A program made the translations under genes and the position numbers. 12,080 nt of DNA from a bacterium (GTDB lineage: Bacteria; Patescibacteriota; Minisyncoccia; Phycocordibacterales; Phycocordibacteraceae), in the NCBI GenBank assembly GCA_021782715.1, contig JAJXUR010000009.1, positions 1 through 12,080 of the forward strand, in the 5' to 3' direction. The notes under the pieces were generated by a model. It was given only the letters and a program-made list of their open reading frames with translations. It was not told the origin of the DNA and searched no databases. Positions within the stretch are counted from its first letter, which is position 1, and each line of letters starts with the position of its first letter. Positions 5,813-12,080 of this stretch are shown piece after piece.

Positions 5813-5828
5813 CTTCAGTATACCCTGC
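5813..5828 (-). promoter_or_regulatory. TATACT-centred promoter-like motif before the FtsB/DivIC-like gene
   Basis: On the minus strand this reads GCAGGGTATACTGAAG. It matches the motif at 11737-11752 in 15 of 16 bases. TATACT is a 5-of-6 match to the -10 hexamer and ends 6 nt before the ATG at 5810, so transcription would start at about the first base of the gene. No -35 match is seen inside the end of lepA. Confidence 0.35.
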
Positions 5829-5830
5829 GG

Positions 5831-7639
5831 CTAACTATCGCTCTGCACCATCTTCATGAAGACCTCTTCGGGGATATTCACCTTCCCGGTTCCCCGCTCG
5901 AGCATCTTCTTCTTGCCGCGCTTCTGCTTATCGAGGAGCTTGTTCTTGCGCGAGACGTCGCCGCCATAGAGGTAGCCGGTCACGTCCTTACGCATCGCCG
6001 AGAGCGTCTTGCTCGCGATGATGCGTCCGAGCGCTCTCGCTTGGATCTTGGTCACGAAAAGCTGTTTTGGCAGAGTCGCATGAAGCTTCTCCACCATCTT
6101 TTCTGCTTCCTCCTGCACCCTCCGACGCGCGACCACGCGTGAAAAGGCCGGCACCGATTCTTCGGCAACGAGAATGTCGAGCTTCACGACATCCGCAACC
6201 CGCTCGGGAAGCAATTCGTACGAAAGCGACGCATAGCCGGACGAGATATTCTTGAGCATATCGAAGAATCCGCGCATGAGCTCGCGGAGCGGCATCTCAA
6301 CCGCCATCTCGACGCGGCCGTCCTGGTAGGTCTCGGTGCCGACCGTCTGCGCCTCGTGCTCGTAGAGGAGTTGAATGAGTGATGAGAGCGAATCCGGCGG
6401 AATGATGATGATGACTTTCGCCCACGGCTCCTCAATGAGAGCAATGTCGCCATGCTCAGGGAACTTCGCGGGCGTATAGACGACTTCGCGCACCCCCTTG
6501 GTGGTCGTCACGGCATAGGAGATAGTTGGGATGGTGACAATGAGCTGCAGACCGAACTCGCGCCGCAGACGCTCAGTAACAATCTCAAGATGAAGAAGAC
6601 CGAGGAAACCGCAACGGAATCCCCTGCCGAGCACGCCGGAGGACTCCTCCTCGAACGAAAGTGACGAGTCGGAAAGTCGCAACCGTTCGAGCGACTGCCG
6701 CAGGAGCGGCAGGTCATCCTGACTCTCCGGGTACACCGACGCCCATACCACCGGGCGAGGACGGCCATACCCCTCGAGAGCCGGGAGTGTACCCTTCGCT
6801 GCGCCAATCGTGTCGCCCACGGCGACGACGCCTGGCTCCTTGATACCGGTCACAATATAGCCGATTTCCCCTGCCGAGAGCGAGTCAGCTGGCGTCTCCC
6901 CCGGTGTGAAGATGCCGGTCTCAAGCGCGATGAACTCTTTTCCCGCCGCGCGAAAGACGAGCGGCTGTCCTTTCTTGAACGTGCCATCGAAAACGCGCAG
7001 ATACACGGCGACGCCGCGGTGCTTAGAATAGGAGAAGTCGAATACCAACCCTCTCGGCTCGTCCGAGTCAGGCGCTGCGCCCTCCGTAGCTTTTTGTGAA
7101 GGAGGAGGGACGCGTTCGACAATCGCTTCAAGCAGTTCGTCGACTCCTGCACCGGTTTTCCCCGACACAGCGATAACGTCTTCTTTCGCGACATGGAGAA
7201 GCTTGGCGAGCTCGCTTGAGACTTCGTCCACACGAGCGGCAGGAGCGTCGATCTTCGAGACAACCGGGATGACGACGCAGCCCTGCGCCTGTGCCATCGC
7301 GAGCGTGGTCAGCGTCTGTGCCTGCACGCCCTGCGTCGAATCGACCAAGAGGAGCACCCCCTCGACCGCTTTCAAGGCACGCGAAACTTCATAGGAGAAG
7401 TCGATATGGCCGGGCGTATCGATGAGGTTGAGCGTGTACTCTTTGTACCGCATGCGCACCGGTTGCATCTTGATAGTGATGCCTCGCTCACGCTCGAGAT
7501 CCATGCGATCGAGCACCTGATCGCGCATTAAGCGCTCCGGGATAGCTCCCGTGCGCTCGAGCAGGCGGTCAGCGAGCGTCGACTTGCCGTGGTCGACGTG
7601 CGCGATGATAGAGAAGTTGCGGAGGAAGTTTTGATTCAT
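5831..7639 (-). CDS. lepA: Elongation factor 4 (LepA), ribosome-associated GTPase
   Basis: 602 residues, normal length for EF4, a translational GTPase that acts on stalled ribosomes and in initiation/biogenesis. G-domain motifs: AHVDHGKST (13-21), RGITIK (52-57), DTPGH (74-78) and SKID (128-131) where the usual form is NKID, then SGKTGAGV for the fifth motif. The EF4-specific segment GVLGRGFRCGFLGLLHLEIV is present, as is the C-terminal domain with GKKKMLERGTGKVNIPEEVF, which includes the KK...G.V.IP.E.F pattern of LepA tails. There is no EF-G domain IV. The ATG overlaps the murJ stop by one base (TAATG), so translation is probably coupled. No Shine-Dalgarno sequence is seen. The Asn-to-Ser change in the guanine-recognition motif is the only oddity. 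Confidence 0.96.
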   Translation of the reverse strand: MNQNFLRNFSIIAHVDHGKSTLADRLLERTGAIPERLMRDQVLDRMDLERERGITIKMQPVRMRYKEYTLNLIDTPGHIDFSYEVSRALKAVEGVLLLVDSTQGVQAQTLTTLAMAQAQGCVVIPVVSKIDAPAARVDEVSSELAKLLHVAKEDVIAVSGKTGAGVDELLEAIVERVPPPSQKATEGAAPDSDEPRGLVFDFSYSKHRGVAVYLRVFDGTFKKGQPLVFRAAGKEFIALETGIFTPGETPADSLSAGEIGYIVTGIKEPGVVAVGDTIGAAKGTLPALEGYGRPRPVVWASVYPESQDDLPLLRQSLERLRLSDSSLSFEEESSGVLGRGFRCGFLGLLHLEIVTERLRREFGLQLIVTIPTISYAVTTTKGVREVVYTPAKFPEHGDIALIEEPWAKVIIIIPPDSLSSLIQLLYEHEAQTVGTETYQDGRVEMAVEMPLRELMRGFFDMLKNISSGYASLSYELLPERVADVVKLDILVAEESVPAFSRVVARRRVQEEAEKMVEKLHATLPKQLFVTKIQARALGRIIASKTLSAMRKDVTGYLYGGDVSRKNKLLDKQKRGKKKMLERGTGKVNIPEEVFMKMVQSDS

Positions 7640-9321
7640 TACGGTTGGACTGGTTCTTCAGCGGACGGTTCGAGGACCGCAGACGCTTTCGCCGGCGATC
7701 GCATGAGCCGCCCGAGCGCATTCACAACGATACGGAATTCTTCATTCTCGGTGAGATAGAGCGCGAGTGCCGAAGCAGCAAGGCCAACGATACCAGCAAC
7801 GAGCCCTTGGGTAAAGACGGCCATAAGAGACGTAAGCGGCGCGATGCCGCCCTCAAGCGAGAGGACGGCGTAGGCGGCTATGCCTCCCGCGACCGCCGCG
7901 ATACTGCCGTCGATAAGCGGTCGCAGAAGCGTGCGGGAGAGTCCGGGAGCGACGCCCCGCAATGCGATAAGAGAAAGGAAGACGAGGAAAAATTGCCCGA
8001 TGATGTTCGCGAGCGCGAGGAGGAGGACCGCCGTGCCGGGAATATCGCCAACTTTGAGGAAATTGGCGAGCGGAGCCAGAAACATGTGGGCGGGCAGCGT
8101 GACGAAAACGAGAGCGAGAATAGCCGTGAGGGCGCCGCCGGAAAGCTGATAGAGGAGCGGCCGCCACGATTGGCGCGCGGCATAGAGCGCGCGCGAGAAA
8201 AGGAGCTCGAGCGCATCCACGACGAGACCGACCGCAAGAATGACGAGGAGTGCCGCGGTGAGGCGCGTCGCATTCCAATCGAAAGCGCCGCTCCCGAGGA
8301 TAACGCGCACGAGATGCGCACGCAGCACCGCAATGAGGCCGAGTGCGACAACCGACCAAAGGATGATGTGCCGCGCGCTCGCTGAGAGGATCTTCATGAA
8401 TTCATCATGCTTCTTAAGCGCGAGCGCTTCGGAGAGCGCCGGGAATGCCGCCACCGCATACGAAGAACCGATGAGAGCGAGCGGGACTGCCTCAAGATTG
8501 CCGGCGAACGTGAAAACAGAGACCGAACCGGTGCCGACCCGCGAAGCCATGGCCGTGAGGAAGAGCATAGTGAACGAATTCACTCCGAGCGCGAGCGAGC
8601 GCGGTACGGAATTATGCACGATTGGCGCCATAGTCGCGAATGTCGGGAGGCGGAAACGCGGCACGACGCCCGCCTCGATGACGACTGGGATGTTCACGGC
8701 GAGGTAGGCGAATGCGCCGACCACAACGCCGATACCGATACCCGGCAAGCCGAAGCGCGGATACAGAACGACGGTACCGAGGATGATGCCGAGATTGTAG
8801 AGGACCGGTGAGAGCGCGAAGAGCGTGAAGCGGCGGTGCACCTGCGTCACGCTCGAAATGATGCCTGAGAGCCCGAGCAAGAGCGGCTGCACGAGCAGGA
8901 GGCGGGCGAGGAGGACGAATTGTGCCTGTGCAGGAGATGCGATGAAGCTCGGATAGAGGAGGGCGAGGAATTGCGGCATGAAGATGCCAATGACGATACA
9001 GATGACCCCGCCGACCGTGAAGAGGAATGTTGCGCTCTCAGAGAGCAGCTCACGCGTCTTCTCCCGGTCCATCCCGGTGATGCGCGGAATGATCACATAG
9101 GCGGAGACGAGGGATGAGACGAGAGCGAAGACCAGGTCCGGCACGCGGAATGCCGCGTAGTAGAGATCGAGCACCTGTCCCGCGCCGAAGGTGTGTGCGA
9201 AGGTGCGATCGCGCAGGAGGGCGAGGGCCTGCGAGGCGAGAGTGAGCGCCGCAAGCAAGTACGCGGCCTGATGAAGGCCGCGTACTGGTGCCGCGATGCG
9301 CTCGAAAAGCCGCCTGACCAT
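7639..9321 (-). CDS. murJ: Lipid II flippase MurJ (MviN family)
   Basis: 560 residues, a little longer than typical MurJ (about 510-540). The protein is almost wholly hydrophobic with about 14 membrane segments. The N-terminus has the family pattern AAYLLAALTLASQALALLRD followed by RTFAHTFGAG and LDLYYAAFRVPD, matching the MurJ start in which an Arg/Asp-rich loop follows the first helix and A-F-x-x-P-(D/N) begins the next. Later SVPRSLALGVNSF and SRALYAARQSWRP (the FYA..DT-like loop) also fit. It flips lipid II across the membrane for peptidoglycan synthesis. The C-terminal 25 residues (after ALGRLMRSP) are a polar tail. It starts 19 nt after the O-antigen-ligase-like gene with an AGGA at short spacing, and its stop overlaps the lepA start. 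Confidence 0.93.
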   Translation of the reverse strand: MVRRLFERIAAPVRGLHQAAYLLAALTLASQALALLRDRTFAHTFGAGQVLDLYYAAFRVPDLVFALVSSLVSAYVIIPRITGMDREKTRELLSESATFLFTVGGVICIVIGIFMPQFLALLYPSFIASPAQAQFVLLARLLLVQPLLLGLSGIISSVTQVHRRFTLFALSPVLYNLGIILGTVVLYPRFGLPGIGIGVVVGAFAYLAVNIPVVIEAGVVPRFRLPTFATMAPIVHNSVPRSLALGVNSFTMLFLTAMASRVGTGSVSVFTFAGNLEAVPLALIGSSYAVAAFPALSEALALKKHDEFMKILSASARHIILWSVVALGLIAVLRAHLVRVILGSGAFDWNATRLTAALLVILAVGLVVDALELLFSRALYAARQSWRPLLYQLSGGALTAILALVFVTLPAHMFLAPLANFLKVGDIPGTAVLLLALANIIGQFFLVFLSLIALRGVAPGLSRTLLRPLIDGSIAAVAGGIAAYAVLSLEGGIAPLTSLMAVFTQGLVAGIVGLAASALALYLTENEEFRIVVNALGRLMRSPAKASAVLEPSAEEPVQP

Positions 9322-9340
9322 ATGGTCCTATTCTAACCCC

Positions 9341-11707
9341 TTATTTCACGGGCGTCGAAGAAGCCGAGAGGAGGTTAGCCGGGAATGGATTCTTCCCTGC
9401 CGCAAGCGCCGAGAGTTGCGGAGCGACCGCGGTCGCATTGTCGCTCGACATCCCGGCAATCGCCTGCATTTGCGCGAGCGCATCCGTCATATCACCCTGC
9501 TTGGCATAGACCGCCGAGAGGAGGTAGCGTGCATTCGCGAATTGCGGATTTGCGGAGACTGCTGCAGAAAGAGCGGCCGCAGCATTCACGAAATCGTTCT
9601 GCGCCGCGTAGAGCACGCCGACTTGGAAGAGGATGTTCGGATCATTCGGCGAGAAATATGCTGCCGCGAGTGCCGACGTGAGTGCGTCCTTCACATTACC
9701 ATCCTGCACCTCGAGCTGCGAGAGGAGGAAGATGGCGGCAGGGTAATCCTGCTTTAGCGCGATGGCCGCCTTCAAGTCATCCTGCGCCGTCTTCGTATCC
9801 TTGTTCGCGATATCGAGCTGTGCGAGGACGTAGGGGATCTGCGGGTTCGTCGGATCGAGCGCCTCAGCCTTCTTATAAGCAGTCTTTGCGCTGTCATACG
9901 CGCTTGAGACGCCGAGCGGTACTGCCTGCGCGTAGAGATTGCCGAGCGCAATCCAGTTCTGGTAATCAGACGGGTCGAGATTCGTCGCGGTGAGCGCGGC
10001 ATTGATACCCGAAGAGAGCGCACTCTGGTATGCCTGCTGCGCAGCATTCTTCTCCATAGTCGTTGACGCAGCGATGATGCTGAGCCGAGCCTTCGCGATA
10101 CTAGCCTGAACCTGATACGCCGATACGGTCGGTGCGAACGAGAGCGCGCTTTGCACTGCCTGGTCAGCAGCATCGAGGTTCCCCACCGAAAGCGATGCTG
10201 CCGCGTGCGCGACTTCGGTCGTCGCGATGTAATGTTCGACAAGCGAGTAGGCGACCATGACCGATGAGAGGAGGATGATGGTCAGCGAGAACACGATGAC
10301 AAAACCGAGCCGCGGACTGCGCGAGAACAGGATGCCCCACTGGCGACCATCTTTCGCGAATCGCGTCGCTGATATGAAGATCCCTGCGAAGACGAAAGCC
10401 AGTGCGATAACAATTGCACCAGGGAGGTCGAACAACGCGGCGGCAAAGAGATAGAGCGAGCCAATAAATGAGACGATTGCGACATACCGCGTGAACGCGT
10501 CTTGCGGCGTGCGTACGAGAAGCACACGGAGCCCGAGCACGATAAAGAGCCCGAGGAATACGAGCCATGCGAACGCGCCGATGATGCCAGTCGTCACGAA
10601 CGAGGTCGGTATAAACCCGATACCGGAAGAGAAATCGATATTCCAGAAGACGGTCGAATTGAGCGATGCATCACGATATTTGAGCCACTGCGCACCGAAA
10701 GTGCCTGGACCGCTCCCGAAGACCGGCGCGACCGAATAAGTCTTCTCCGCGACCGCGAGCGTCGATTGCCATGAGGGACGGACGCTGAGCATATTCACGT
10801 GGAGAGCACTGCCAAGCGCACTGCCAAGCGTGCCGCCGATGAGGAAGAAGAGCGACACAGCAAGAACAGCGAGCGGAAGCGCGAGCGGGCGATTCCCCTC
10901 GCCCTCCTCAAGCGGTGCTTCGGCAACGACGATGGAACCCTCGAGATCCGCGTCCGCAACGCTTGAGCCGTGACGCATGACTGCTTCGACAAAGAGCCCG
11001 AGTGAAACGAGAGCGAGGAGCGTCCAGACAAGGGAGGAGTTCGCGACCGCGAGCAGGAAGAGAGCAAGGACGCCGCTTACGAGGAGTGCGCGACGTGCAC
11101 GCAGGGACGGTTCGAGGAAACGGAACGTGATGAGAAGGATGACAATACCGAGACCAAGGAGGATAGCAAGATCACTCATGGACCCGACAATCGAGAAAGC
11201 CGGAGAGATGACATTCGGAAGAAATTGCCCGACGATGACGGTGATTGTCCCGATGAGAGCGATGGCGGCAAATGCATATGCACCGACATTCAGGAACGAC
11301 CGGTAGTGTTCAGGACGGCGCAAGATAAGCGTCGTAAGCGTCCCGAGCACGGCTGCCGCAAGCCTGGAGCCGAGCGTATCCGGCTCAAGCGCCGTGCCCC
11401 AGAGACTGCCGGCGAACGGTGCTCCCGAGAACGCCGCAGAGAGCCCGTACGCGATGACCGGCAGCCAGAGCGCACCCATGAGCGCCGTGGACGGGAAGAT
11501 GATATTGCCGCGCGTGAGGCGAGCGAGGATGTAAAACGCGAGCGTAAGCAATGTCCCGGCGGCAAGCAAGAACACTTTAGTCGTCACGAACGGCGTCACG
11601 GCGGATGGGATGATGAAGACGATCGCCGCGACGATCGTGGCGAGGAGTGCCCAAAGGCTGAAAGTATCAAACGAACGGCGACGGGGAGCTGATAGGTGCG
11701 GGGGCAT
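9341..11707 (-). CDS. O-antigen ligase/polymerase-like membrane protein with C-terminal TPR domain
   Basis: 788 residues from the ATG at 11707 (MPPHLSAP). Residues 17-490 hold about 10-12 membrane helices in Wzy/WaaL style, with GSGPGTFGAQW (331-341) in the large loop, a pattern common in the O-antigen ligase (Wzy_C) family. After the last helix (about 468-490), residues 500-755 form tetratricopeptide repeats, for example ALDPTNPQIPYVLAQLDIA, AAYFSPNDPNILFQVGVLYA and AVSANPQFANARYLLSAVYA. The domain order suggests a glycan polymerase/ligase or a protein glycosylation ligase with an outside TPR platform; which substrate is unknown. A longer reading frame from 11782 adds 25 residues, but the TATACT at 11741-11746 would place the transcript start inside it, so 11707 is preferred. 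It is the first gene of the operon with murJ, lepA and the division gene. Confidence 0.82.
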   Translation of the reverse strand: MPPHLSAPRRRSFDTFSLWALLATIVAAIVFIIPSAVTPFVTTKVFLLAAGTLLTLAFYILARLTRGNIIFPSTALMGALWLPVIAYGLSAAFSGAPFAGSLWGTALEPDTLGSRLAAAVLGTLTTLILRRPEHYRSFLNVGAYAFAAIALIGTITVIVGQFLPNVISPAFSIVGSMSDLAILLGLGIVILLITFRFLEPSLRARRALLVSGVLALFLLAVANSSLVWTLLALVSLGLFVEAVMRHGSSVADADLEGSIVVAEAPLEEGEGNRPLALPLAVLAVSLFFLIGGTLGSALGSALHVNMLSVRPSWQSTLAVAEKTYSVAPVFGSGPGTFGAQWLKYRDASLNSTVFWNIDFSSGIGFIPTSFVTTGIIGAFAWLVFLGLFIVLGLRVLLVRTPQDAFTRYVAIVSFIGSLYLFAAALFDLPGAIVIALAFVFAGIFISATRFAKDGRQWGILFSRSPRLGFVIVFSLTIILLSSVMVAYSLVEHYIATTEVAHAAASLSVGNLDAADQAVQSALSFAPTVSAYQVQASIAKARLSIIAASTTMEKNAAQQAYQSALSSGINAALTATNLDPSDYQNWIALGNLYAQAVPLGVSSAYDSAKTAYKKAEALDPTNPQIPYVLAQLDIANKDTKTAQDDLKAAIALKQDYPAAIFLLSQLEVQDGNVKDALTSALAAAYFSPNDPNILFQVGVLYAAQNDFVNAAAALSAAVSANPQFANARYLLSAVYAKQGDMTDALAQMQAIAGMSSDNATAVAPQLSALAAGKNPFPANLLSASSTPVK

Positions 11708-11736
11708 AATAAATGGAAATGCTACTTGATAATACC

Positions 11737-11752
11737 CTTCAGTATACCTTGC
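11737..11752 (-). promoter_or_regulatory. Candidate promoter of the envelope operon
   Basis: On the minus strand this reads GCAAGGTATACTGAAG, with TATACT as -10 box about 33 nt before the ATG at 11707. The same 16-mer with one change lies before the FtsB/DivIC-like gene. A second -10-like hexamer, TATTAT, follows at 11730-11735. No clear -35 was found and no Shine-Dalgarno sequence precedes the ATG. Confidence 0.4.
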
Positions 11753-11792
11753 ATCAGCTCTGGAAATAGCACTCATACACATCTATAATGTG

Positions 11793-11801
11793 TGCTATAA
11801 T
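11793..11801 (+). promoter_or_regulatory. Extended -10 promoter of rnpB
   Basis: TGCTATAAT is an extended -10 element (TG-N-TATAAT) placed 6-7 nt before the apparent 5' end of the RNase P RNA. A second TATAAT lies just upstream at 11784-11789. No -35 consensus is visible at the usual spacing, which an extended -10 can do without. Confidence 0.6.
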
Positions 11802-11807
11802 GTTTTC

Positions 11808-12080
11808 GGACCAGGCTAGACGATCGCTCCGCGAGATTTCTCACGGGGAGGAAAGTCCGAACATGCTCCTATCGCAAGATAGGAAATAGGTAGCGGGTAA
11901 CGCCCGTCGTCCGCGAGGATAGAGGTGCCTACAGTGACGTCAAGGGCGAAAGCCGGAGACTCCCTCCGGGGAGAATCTCGTCGAGAGACGAGGGTGCAAC
12001 GAACAAATCCTTACCCGCATGCAAGGCCGTGTCCAGCCCCAGTTCTAGGTATACTAAGCCATATGTTTTATGTTTACCTC
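11808..12080 (+). ncRNA. rnpB: RNase P RNA (bacterial type, 3' end beyond window)
   Basis: The catalytic RNA that matures tRNA 5' ends. The universally conserved P4 box GAGGAAAGTCCG is at 11848-11859, preceded by CGGACCAGGC-type P1/P2 sequence. A GCGGGTAACGCCCG element follows the P4 box, aligning with CAGGTAACGCCTGG of the E. coli molecule. Stem-loops with GNRA tetraloops are seen: CCTATC-GCAA-GATAGG (11868-11883), GGC-GAAA-GCC (near 11945-11954) and CTCGTC-GAGA-GACGAG (11977-11992). GCAAGGCC near 12021-12028 aligns with the E. coli GCAAGGCC. The second half of P4 (AGAA.CCGGCTTA-like) is not found before 12080, so the gene continues past the window. The 5' end is estimated from the promoter. 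Confidence 0.93.

Noticed and set aside
7645..8811. Long plus-strand open frames opposite murJ (246 and 134 codons)
   Set aside because: They are strongly charged antisense shadows of a hydrophobic membrane protein gene, with no start signals or family resemblance.
11708..11782. A 25-residue longer N-terminus of the O-antigen-ligase-like protein from the start at 11782
   Set aside because: The extension has no membrane-protein or signal character, and the likely promoter (11737-11752) lies within it.
12048..12055. GGTATACT as a promoter marking the end of rnpB
   Set aside because: The conserved 3' half of P4 has not yet appeared at this point, so the RNase P RNA should still be continuing. 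The motif alone is not enough to end the gene here.
1..12080. CRISPR array or insertion sequence
   Set aside because: No regularly spaced repeats of 20-40 bases, no transposase frame and no terminal inverted repeats were seen.

Overview
The right part of this window (about 5376-12080) reads as a genome of the Patescibacteria/CPR type, probably Parcubacteria-like. This is inferred from protein character: a short FtsB/DivIC-like protein with the FGVARPGEEV signature, EF4/LepA, MurJ, a very large O-antigen-ligase-like protein with a TPR tail, and an RNase P RNA. No ribosomal marker is present to prove it.

Layout from right to left. At 11808-12080 (+) lies the 5' part of the RNase P RNA gene (rnpB), cut by the window edge, behind an extended -10 promoter. 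Divergent from it runs a tight minus-strand envelope/division operon: O-antigen ligase-like membrane protein with TPRs (11707-9341), lipid II flippase MurJ (9321-7639), LepA/EF4 (7639-5831) and an FtsB/DivIC-like protein (5810-5472). A tRNA-Gly(CCC) gene follows at 5446-5376. Gaps are 19, -1, 20 and 25 nt, so co-transcription is likely.

Left of the tRNA lies accessory DNA that looks like an integrated element. A large serine recombinase (3906-5435, +) runs into the 3' half of the tRNA gene on the opposite strand, marking this tRNA as the likely integration site. Divergent from it is a P-loop (AAA+/helicase-like) ATPase (3788-2460), probably the element's replication protein. Beyond that is the most unusual gene of the window (2257-1016, -): a shortened sigma-54 (RpoN) homologue, including an RpoN-box-like helix, fused to a C-terminal GIY-YIG nuclease domain. 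At the far left is the N-terminal part of a membrane sensor with a PilJ-type periplasmic domain (464 to the window edge, -). Between these two is a gene-poor stretch of about 550 bases with strong inverted repeats and a (CTTG)6 microsatellite.

The sigma-54 and PilJ pieces look proteobacterial, whereas the tRNA-side operon looks like CPR. Either an integrated element carries DNA from another bacterium, possibly a host, or the contig is chimeric. The second end of the element is not visible here.
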